Assembly: GCA_964537685.1 (NCBI GenBank)
Contig: CAZICM010000012.1
Span: 62,001-126,000, forward strand
Direction: 5' to 3'
Source of the DNA: CAZICM01 sp964537685
GTDB lineage: Bacteria > Myxococcota_A > Polyangia > Polyangiales > Polyangiaceae
DNA length: 64,000 nt
The notes under the pieces were generated by a model. The model did no database searches. It was given only the letters and a program-made list of their open reading frames with translations, and was not told the DNA's origin. The position numbers were made by a program, and so were the translations under genes. Each line of letters starts with the position of its first letter. The stretch's first letter is position 1. Shown here piece by piece: positions 58,166-64,000 of the stretch.

Positions 58166-58555
58166 ATGAACAACACGTTTAAATTCGCTATTTTGCCTGC
58201 TTTTTTAATCGCTTTCTCGGCGGCCCCCGCCCTTGCCGATATCGCGCCCGATCCCTGCATGGGCAAGATGGCGGGCGATATGTGCACATCGCCGGCAGGA
58301 AAGGCCGGAACCTGCGTGGCCGATCCCGCCGCGCCGATGACGCTGATCTGTCAGGAAAACGCGGGCGCGGGCGGAGGCAGCGCATCATCCAGCAGCTCAA
58401 CCACAAGCTCTTCAGGCACGCCCAGCGAGCCCTCGGAAGACGATGATGGCTGTTCGCTGAAGGCGGCGGGCGCGGCCGGACATGGAATTCCCGCTCTTGG
58501 GCTGGCTGGCCTCGCCTTGTTTGCCGCCGCGTATTTGCGCCGTCGCCGCTCTTAA
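58166..58555 (+). CDS. Small secreted protein with MYXO-CTERM anchor
   Basis: A 129-residue protein: signal peptide ending ALA, a short Cys-containing domain (CMGKMAGDMC, GTCVADP, LICQE), a Ser/Thr-rich linker (SSSSSTTSSS) and a C-terminal MYXO-CTERM: DDGCSLK, hydrophobic helix, RRRR. This sorting signal is processed by myxosortase-type proteases and the Cys can be lipidated. The ATG at 58166 starts the signal peptide. The next gene begins six bases later. Confidence 0.82.
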   Translation: MNNTFKFAILPAFLIAFSAAPALADIAPDPCMGKMAGDMCTSPAGKAGTCVADPAAPMTLICQENAGAGGGSASSSSSTTSSSGTPSEPSEDDDGCSLKAAGAAGHGIPALGLAGLALFAAAYLRRRRS

Positions 58556-58560
58556 CGTTT

Positions 58561-59469
58561 ATGCCCAGCGCCAAGCTCGATGTATCCCTGTCGGCAACCA
58601 TTCTCTCGAGCCGCCGGCTGAAGGATGGCGAGCGCTTTGTGCGTTCGGGCTCGGCGCTGTTGCGGGTGGGTTCTCAACTCCTCGCGATTCAGGATGATGC
58701 CTGTGAGCTTTCGTGGATCGATCCCCTATCCCCTGCGCTTCGCTTTGTTCCGCTTTTGGGCGATGGGAAAATGCTCCCAAAATCTCAAAAGCCCGATTTT
58801 GAAGCCGCTTTTTATTCGCCTTCGCACGGCCGCGTTTTTATTTTGGGCTCGGGTTCGGCTCCAGCCCGGCGCAGAATCATGCATTTGCATTGCATTGACA
58901 ACAAAATCGATCAAATTGAACACCGGTTTGAGAGCGTGGATGCCGGTCCGCTCTTCGATGCGCTCGAGGAAGCGCTTGGCACCGTTCCCAACATCGAAGG
59001 GGCGGCGCTGCTCGGCGCCGATTCTGTGAGGCTATTTCACAGGGGTTCGGGCCGGGGAGAGCTCGCAAGCGCCTATCTGGATGTACCGATTCAAACGCTG
59101 TACGGGCGAGCGTGTGAGCCTCCAGCGGTGCATGGATGTTCGCTCGGCGATGTCGGCGGTGTGGCGCTGAGCTTTACCGATGCGGCGGATTTGGGCGAGG
59201 GCAGGATTTTGTATGCGGCGGCGGCGGAAGATACGGCCGATGCGATCGCCGACGGCCCTGTCGCGGGCGCGGCGCTTGGCGTGATGGATGAGGGCGGGCT
59301 TCGTTTTACGCTGCTGCGTTATTCCGATGGAAGCGCGGCGGCCGTGAAAGCCGAAGGCATCGCGGCCGACCATGACGGGCGATTTGCCTATTTGATCAGC
59401 GATCCGGACGATGCGAGCCTGGCCGCGGAGCTGTTTCGCGTCGAGCTTTCAGGCCCCTGGCTCCGATAA
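58561..59469 (+). CDS. Hypothetical protein, beta-propeller-like (DUF6929-like)
   Basis: A 302-residue protein without a signal peptide. Repeated strands such as GSALLRVGSQLLAIQDD, GRVFILGSG, VRLFHRGSGRGE and GRFAYLISDPDD look like blades of a propeller and resemble DUF6929 by eye. No catalytic motif. It follows the MYXO-CTERM gene closely, so they may be one transcript. Function unknown. Confidence 0.6.
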   Translation: MPSAKLDVSLSATILSSRRLKDGERFVRSGSALLRVGSQLLAIQDDACELSWIDPLSPALRFVPLLGDGKMLPKSQKPDFEAAFYSPSHGRVFILGSGSAPARRRIMHLHCIDNKIDQIEHRFESVDAGPLFDALEEALGTVPNIEGAALLGADSVRLFHRGSGRGELASAYLDVPIQTLYGRACEPPAVHGCSLGDVGGVALSFTDAADLGEGRILYAAAAEDTADAIADGPVAGAALGVMDEGGLRFTLLRYSDGSAAAVKAEGIAADHDGRFAYLISDPDDASLAAELFRVELSGPWLR

Positions 59470-59491
59470 CGCAAAACATCGCCTTCTAGCC

Positions 59492-60445
59492 TTAGCCGCG
59501 CCGAAATTCTGTGCGCCTGGGCACGGCTCCCGAGCGCATCAGCATATCAAACGCCTCTTTTTCAAGCGCGGGATGAACACCCCGGGGAGAGACACCCATC
59601 GGGTTTTTCTTCTTGGTGATAAAGCCGGTGAGCAGTTGAGGATTGAGCGAGGACAAGCCGCGGAGCATCTGTTTCATGGCTTTTAGGTTGTTCGTCCACG
59701 CATAGGCAAAGGCGCGCGACCTAAGCAGTTGCATTTTGAGATCGGCGTACTCTTTGTCGTCGGGATCGATCTTTTCAAGCAGCTCCACGGCCCGTTTGGC
59801 ATTGCCGCTCCTCGCAAGCGCTTCACCCACAATGGCCGTCATCATCGCGCGGGTCTTGGCTTCCTTGTGCTGGCCCAAATCGATTTTATCGGCGAGCGCA
59901 CGGGCTTCGTCGGTCTCGCCCAGCATCAGATGAATCATCGCCCGCTGAGCCCGGGTTTCATCGGCTGCGGGCGCCATCAATTTATCGAGCTTAATCGTCT
60001 CCAAGGTGCGCAGCGCGGCCCGCGGATCTTCCTGCAATTGAAGCTGAGCCTTCGCAAAAGCCGCCGCCGTGTCGTCTTTTTTGTACTCGCTGTCGATCTT
60101 GCTAATCGCTTCCTTGCGCGCCTCCGGCGAATCCGCCTGCCGCACAAGCTGCGCCACGGCCATCGATTTACGCGCCCTCGTGAGTGCCCAGTACACGAGC
60201 ACACCGACGGCGATCGTCAGCACAAGCGCGACCACTTTGGGAATCCAGCCGCTGATCGCAAACGCGATACCCCAGACCACCAGCACCGGAATGCCCAGCC
60301 GGAGCCCCATCGAGCGGAGACTGGCCGGAGATAATGGATCTACCGGCGCCGCCTGTTTTTCACGCATCTGCGCCGCGAGATCTACTTTCGGCTGCTTTGG
60401 ATTTGGCTTTTTGGCCGCTTTGCTCGGGTTGTCTTTGGTCGCCAT
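59492..60445 (-). CDS. TPR-like membrane protein, unknown
   Basis: A 317-residue protein with a basic Pro/Lys-rich N-terminus, two adjacent hydrophobic helices (~residues 50-95: VLVVWGIAFAISGWIPKVVALVLTIAVG) and then a soluble helical domain (~110-290) of tetratricopeptide-like pairs (AFAKAQLQLQEDPRAALRTLE; RAMIHLMLGETDEARALADK). Likely an inner-membrane scaffold. Convergent with the previous gene and divergent from the next. Confidence 0.72.
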   Translation of the reverse strand: MATKDNPSKAAKKPNPKQPKVDLAAQMREKQAAPVDPLSPASLRSMGLRLGIPVLVVWGIAFAISGWIPKVVALVLTIAVGVLVYWALTRARKSMAVAQLVRQADSPEARKEAISKIDSEYKKDDTAAAFAKAQLQLQEDPRAALRTLETIKLDKLMAPAADETRAQRAMIHLMLGETDEARALADKIDLGQHKEAKTRAMMTAIVGEALARSGNAKRAVELLEKIDPDDKEYADLKMQLLRSRAFAYAWTNNLKAMKQMLRGLSSLNPQLLTGFITKKKNPMGVSPRGVHPALEKEAFDMLMRSGAVPRRTEFRRG

Positions 60446-60564
60446 CGCACTGTTGCGCGCTCCATATCACGCTTCGACAAGAACCGGGATGCATCGATAA
60501 AACGAGGCGTTCAATTCGCTGTTGACCATGCCTGCGCTCTTCGATGGTAGGCTCGCAAAACCCT

Positions 60565-61035
60565 ATGTTTACGGCGCAACATCGAAAAACCTCTCCGGCC
60601 TTCCGCAGAGCGCGCCGCGCCATTTCTGCGGTTCTTTCGCTGATTGTAACGGGAGGCTGCGCGCAGATCGCGGGCATCGAGACGTGGAAACCCTTGGACT
60701 GCGACGCTCCTGAAAACGAAAAACTCACGGAATGCCAGGGTCCGGCAGCTACCGTGCTCGGCTGCTCTCAGTGCCTCGAGGCGCAGGAAGGCAAATGCAC
60801 CACCGCCAAGGACGCTTGCAACGCCGAAATGGCCGCGTGCCCGCCGCTTCTTACGTGCCGCCAAGGCTGCACGAATCCCGACAGCTTGCTCACATGCATC
60901 GGGGATTGCTGCATCGCCGATCCAAATCCGCTCTTTGACAACTACGTCGAATGCCTCTGCAATGGTTGTATCGATGCGTGTGACGGCGTAATGCCCGTAT
61001 GCACCGATATGTGCGGCGTTGGTGCGCCGATGTGA
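60565..61035 (+). CDS. Small Cys-rich lipoprotein
   Basis: A ~156-residue lipoprotein. Arg-rich N-terminus and hydrophobic stretch (ISAVLSLIVTGGC) with a lipobox-like end, then about 20 cysteines in CSQCLEAQEGKC, CNAEMAACPPLLTC, GDCCIAD and CLCNGC. No family recognised; the Cys pattern is shared with other myxobacterial lipoproteins. The ATG at 60565 is preferred over ATG 60544. Confidence 0.7.
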   Translation: MFTAQHRKTSPAFRRARRAISAVLSLIVTGGCAQIAGIETWKPLDCDAPENEKLTECQGPAATVLGCSQCLEAQEGKCTTAKDACNAEMAACPPLLTCRQGCTNPDSLLTCIGDCCIADPNPLFDNYVECLCNGCIDACDGVMPVCTDMCGVGAPM

Positions 61036-61048
61036 TTGCGCTTTTTTT

Positions 61049-61726
61049 CTAGGACTTTGATGCCTTGGGCGCGGCGGATTTTTTAGCGGCGGGCTTCTTG
61101 GCGGCGGGCTTCTTGGCAGGGGCCGCTTTCTTCGCGGCAGGCTTTTTCACGGCTGCTTTTTTCACCGCTGTCTTTTTGACGGCAACCTTTTTCGCGGCTT
61201 CTTTCATCGCAGGCGCCTTCTTTGCAGCGGGCTTCTTCGCGGCTGCCTTCTTTGCGGGCGCCTTCTTTGCGGGCGCCTTCTTCGCGGGTGCAGCAGCCTT
61301 TGCGGGCGCGGGTTTTTCAGCGGGCTTCGACGCCACGAAGAAAGCCTTCATCGGCGTAAAATAAAATTGCTCCCAGCCTCCGTGATATTTCTTCCCATCG
61401 CCCTTGGGAATTTCAGCGTGCTTCAGAGTAATGCGCGTATGCCCTTTTTTACCGGGCTCAAACAGCACTTCCAATTTTGAATCGGAACTCTTCGCGGGAA
61501 ACTCCGTTGTGCGCCAAGACTGATAAACGCGCTTTCCAGGCCCAATTTCAAGGGTTTCGCCGCTGATATAACCGTCCCACGCGCTAAACTTCCCTCCGAC
61601 CTTTGGATCGATAACGGCTTTCCCACCCGTCATCAGTGTGTGCTGCTCACTGCTCAGCCAAGCGTTAAACAACCGCTCAGCATCCACTGGAAGTTCGATC
61701 GACACCTGTATTGATTCCGTCGCCAT
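61049..61726 (-). CDS. AHSA1/SRPBCC domain fused to histone-H1-like Lys/Ala tail
   Basis: A 225-residue protein. Residues 1-130 form an AHSA1-type START-like domain (VSIELPVDAERLFNAWLSSEQH, GGKFSAWDGYISG, WRTTEF, RITLKHAEIPKG, GWEQFYF). Residues ~133-225 are almost only Lys, Ala and Pro (repeats AKKAPAKKA, VKKAAVKKP), as in histone H1 and in bacterial H1-like proteins. The first domain is known to bind hydrophobic ligands or Hsp90; the tail would bind nucleic acid or other acidic polymers. The combination could make a ligand-responsive DNA-associated protein. It is convergent with the Cys-rich gene. Confidence 0.85.
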   Translation of the reverse strand: MATESIQVSIELPVDAERLFNAWLSSEQHTLMTGGKAVIDPKVGGKFSAWDGYISGETLEIGPGKRVYQSWRTTEFPAKSSDSKLEVLFEPGKKGHTRITLKHAEIPKGDGKKYHGGWEQFYFTPMKAFFVASKPAEKPAPAKAAAPAKKAPAKKAPAKKAAAKKPAAKKAPAMKEAAKKVAVKKTAVKKAAVKKPAAKKAAPAKKPAAKKPAAKKSAAPKASKS

Positions 61727-61801
61727 TGGTATTCTCCCTCAATACCAATACGCGGGTTATGACGGGCCGTATAGATGAATTGAAATTAAAATGGACGGGG
61801 A

Positions 61802-62743
61802 TTATTGCGGAATGGGCACGGCAGGCGCCGAGGTGGTGGAGCCCGCGCCCCAGAATTCAAGATTGGCCGGTGCGGAGGGAATAGGAATCAATACGGTCGT
61901 TACTTTGTTGTTTGCGAAGCTGACTTCAAACAGCTCCCCAAAGTCGGTGAATCCATAGGCATTTCCAGCCCAAAACGCGAGTCCGAACACAGATGAATAT
62001 GGAATTGGACCCCAATTTTTTAGAATTGTCCCGGTTTTGGGATCGAGTTCGACAATACAATCGGCGCACTCATTGCCTTTAATGGTGAGATAGGTTGGGC
62101 CGTTAATGACGGAGACGATATCGCCGCTGGAAAAATATCCGGCCGAAAGCGCGCCCAATTTAATGGTGCTGACGGTGCCCGATTGGGTATCGATGCGAAT
62201 GTAGTCGGCGCCGTTGTAGCCCACCAATGCTTCCGTAAAGGGATCGAGGGTGCCTTTGGGAACGAATGAAAGCGAATTGGGATAAGAACCATTGGATATC
62301 AGTGTACAAACAGCCGTTTGTTTATCAATCTTATAGAATCCTCCAAATGTTGTACCGTATAGGTTTGAGTCTTTGTCGAGCGCGATATCGATAACGCCGG
62401 CGCAGCCTTTGAAGTTGCCAACGACGGTCACTTCTTTGGTATTTGGATCGAGCCGGTAGAGTTCGTCTGGACTATGACCGTATACTTCCGCAATTAGATT
62501 GTCTCCTCCTCCGCCTGCGCCGCCACCGCCGCCGACGCCCACGCCTACCGAAATGTCACCACTGCTGCTTGAATTGGAAGCGCCGCCCTGAGCGGCCTGG
62601 CCCCCCTGCCCTCCCCCGGTCGACGATGTTCCCGATGCGCCTCCCGCTCCAAAGACCAAATCGTCCGCTGTTGCGGAACAGCCAAAATAAAGTGCGCTGA
62701 GCCCAAAGAGCCCAGCCGCCATCTGCCATGACAACGATTTCAT
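61802..62743 (-). CDS. Beta-propeller-like lipoprotein with Gly-rich tether
   Basis: A 313-residue lipoprotein: signal peptide ending ALYFGC, a long Gly/Ser/Gln-rich tether (~residues 33-80), then repeated beta blades (DELYRLDPNTKEVTVVGNF, DSNLYGTTFGGFYKID, GPTYLTIKGNECADCIVELDPKTG). It is similar in style to other surface lipoproteins in the window. No enzyme motif. It is the next gene downstream of the AI-2E transporter on the same strand. Confidence 0.78.
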   Translation of the reverse strand: MKSLSWQMAAGLFGLSALYFGCSATADDLVFGAGGASGTSSTGGGQGGQAAQGGASNSSSSGDISVGVGVGGGGGAGGGGDNLIAEVYGHSPDELYRLDPNTKEVTVVGNFKGCAGVIDIALDKDSNLYGTTFGGFYKIDKQTAVCTLISNGSYPNSLSFVPKGTLDPFTEALVGYNGADYIRIDTQSGTVSTIKLGALSAGYFSSGDIVSVINGPTYLTIKGNECADCIVELDPKTGTILKNWGPIPYSSVFGLAFWAGNAYGFTDFGELFEVSFANNKVTTVLIPIPSAPANLEFWGAGSTTSAPAVPIPQ

Positions 62744-62819
62744 TGATATCTCCCTTCAATTCAAGTGAATGTATCACGGGGAGACGGGGCGGGGCGCGCG
62801 GAGGCGGAGGGAGGGGAAA

Positions 62820-64000
62820 TTAATCGGCGTCTGGCTTGGAATCGCCTGAAGGATCGGTTTTTGGAGGCTCGTCGGCGAGCACGGGTTCGGGGAGGTGGAG
62901 GCTGGGCGCGGGAGGGACGGTTTGCACGGCATCGTCGCTCTGCAAGCCCATGGTTGTTTCGCGGAAATGTAAAAAGATCGTTTGAAGAATCGATAGGCAG
63001 GGGACGGCGAAGAGCGCGCCTTTGATTTGAAAGAAATGCTCGCCCACCAAGAGGGAAAAGACGACGAGCACGGGATGGATTTTCGCGGAGTCGCCGATGA
63101 TTTTTGGATTGAGGAAATTGGCTTCCAGTTGATGAATGCCGACGATCCAAGCGAGGACGCCGACGGCTGTTCCAAAGCTTTGGGTGAGGCCGATTAAGAC
63201 GGCGGGGATCGAGCTGAGGATGGAGCCAAAGATGGGGATGATGGACATGGCTCCCGCGATCACGGAAAGAATTGGCCAGTATTTCAAGCCGAAGAGCCAG
63301 AATCCAATGGCCGAGAGGACGCCGTTGACAAGGCAAATTAAGAGCTGGCCGCGGACGACGCCGGAGAGGCCCCGATCGAGGCGCTGCATAAAGCGATCGA
63401 AGGAGGGCTGGGAGGCGGGGTGAACGAGATCGCGGAAGAAATCGAGGATTTTCTCCTGGGTCAGCATCATGTAGGCGCCGAGCATGAGCGTCATGAAGAG
63501 CGTGAAGATGCCGTAGGAGATGGCTCCGACAATCTGCTGGCCGATGCGCAAGAGGGTAAGCGTGTTTTCGCGCAGGTAAGTCAGTGCCTTGTCAAAGCCT
63601 TCGCGGAGCATGGCGGCGCTCGAGAGCGAAGGTCCGCGCTCGATGGCTTTAAGCTGGTAGGTGCCTTCGCGGACTTCCGTGATTTGTAGGCCGCTGACGA
63701 TGTGAACATCGTAGACGCCGTCGCCGCGGGGCTTGAGCTGGATGGGTGCGGGATGGTCTTCCTCGGGAGGCGGGATGACTTCGGGAGGAAGGTCGGCGGG
63801 TACGCCGGATGCCTCGCTGCGGCCGGTCCATGTGGCGAGTTTGGCGTCGATTTTAGGCAGCAGATCGTCGCGGAGATGATCGCGCAGTTTGGGCCATTCG
63901 GTGCGGAGGGCGCGGCCTTCTGCGGCGAGGCGGGGAACGATGGCTCCGACAAATCCGCCGACGGCGCCCAGGGCCAGCGCATAGACAATCAAGATGGCGG
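62820..64000 (-). CDS. AI-2E family transporter (5' part beyond the window)
   Basis: An open frame of about 390 codons that continues past the right edge; the in-window TTG at 63992 is probably not the true start. The visible part has membrane helices and the AI-2E/PerM signature: FMQRLDRGLSGVVRGQLLI, LSVIAGAMSIIPIFGSILSSIPAVLIGL, and NFLNPKIIGDSAKIHPVLVVFSLLVG. The family is named after AI-2 exporters, but most members have other or unknown roles (for example ion transport). A cytoplasmic Pro/Glu-rich insert follows the first helices. Ends in an acidic tail. Confidence 0.87.
   Translation of the reverse strand, partial: AILIVYALALGAVGGFVGAIVPRLAAEGRALRTEWPKLRDHLRDDLLPKIDAKLATWTGRSEASGVPADLPPEVIPPPEEDHPAPIQLKPRGDGVYDVHIVSGLQITEVREGTYQLKAIERGPSLSSAAMLREGFDKALTYLRENTLTLLRIGQQIVGAISYGIFTLFMTLMLGAYMMLTQEKILDFFRDLVHPASQPSFDRFMQRLDRGLSGVVRGQLLICLVNGVLSAIGFWLFGLKYWPILSVIAGAMSIIPIFGSILSSIPAVLIGLTQSFGTAVGVLAWIVGIHQLEANFLNPKIIGDSAKIHPVLVVFSLLVGEHFFQIKGALFAVPCLSILQTIFLHFRETTMGLQSDDAVQTVPPAPSLHLPEPVLADEPPKTDPSGDSKPDAD

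Overview
The window looks like chromosomal DNA of a myxobacterium-like organism (Myxococcota, probably the Polyangia side). I infer this from the gene style: at least a dozen predicted lipoproteins, many with a Gly/Ser-rich stretch right after the lipid-bearing Cys, Cys-rich 'C-x-x-D-x-D-C' modules, MYXO-CTERM-like C-termini (Cys, hydrophobic helix, Arg cluster), histone-H1-like Lys/Ala tails, a Ser/Thr-kinase-like membrane protein and SUMF1, Sel1 and thrombospondin-type-3 proteins. GC content looks only moderate by eye. No rRNA, tRNA, CRISPR array, prophage or insertion sequence was recognised.

Layout. 1-3.2 kb (minus): edge-truncated glycerophosphodiesterase lipoprotein, single-domain UPF0016 protein, Rpn-like protein with a 12-bp repeat, DAG-kinase-like protein. 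3.4-9 kb: H1-tailed protein, REC-PAS-histidine kinase, obg, TonB-dependent receptor with a His-rich segment. 9-13 kb: M4 metalloprotease, purS and purC (minus), then mdh. 13-17.2 kb: a NatAB-like ABC exporter whose second permease is fused to a CPBP protease. 17-22.3 kb: SUMF1-type lipoprotein, icd, SurA-like chaperone, Cys-rich lipoprotein, YkgJ-type protein. 22.3-26.2 kb (minus): tightly packed RNase H, an iPGM homologue with altered catalytic residues, and a kinase-like protein that looks like a pseudokinase. 26.3-33.5 kb (plus): FG-GAP lipoprotein, solitary XisI, PECR-like dehydrogenase, TMTC-like membrane protein with TPRs, OmpA-like lipoprotein. 33.5-36.1 kb: an 84-bp tandem repeat, a clear sigma70-type promoter, an AAA ATPase-nuclease and an unknown 232-aa protein. 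36.2-44 kb: large surface proteins, including a 1344-aa type-3-repeat protein. 44.4-48.5 kb: uppS, SRPBCC membrane protein, a selenocysteine-type glutathione peroxidase lipoprotein split by an in-frame TGA, a small lipoprotein and a HutF-like deiminase. 48.5-57 kb: two paralogous sulfatase/phosphoethanolamine-transferase-like membrane enzymes flanking small genes, then a soluble SPFH/flotillin-like protein. 57-64 kb: Tat-type aldo/keto reductase lipoprotein, MYXO-CTERM protein, hypothetical and TPR proteins, an AHSA1-type domain with an H1-like tail, a beta-propeller-like lipoprotein, and an edge-truncated AI-2E family transporter.

Most of the window is core metabolism (icd, mdh, gpmI-like, purCS, uppS, obg) mixed with a dense envelope proteome. 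The best-supported unusual item is the TGA-interrupted glutathione peroxidase with a bacterial-type SECIS hairpin at the right distance. Next come the operon pairing a catalytically altered iPGM with a pseudokinase, the orphan XisI, the 84-bp repeat beside a probably leaderless ATPase-nuclease gene, and the two proteins joining unrelated domains to histone-H1-like tails.
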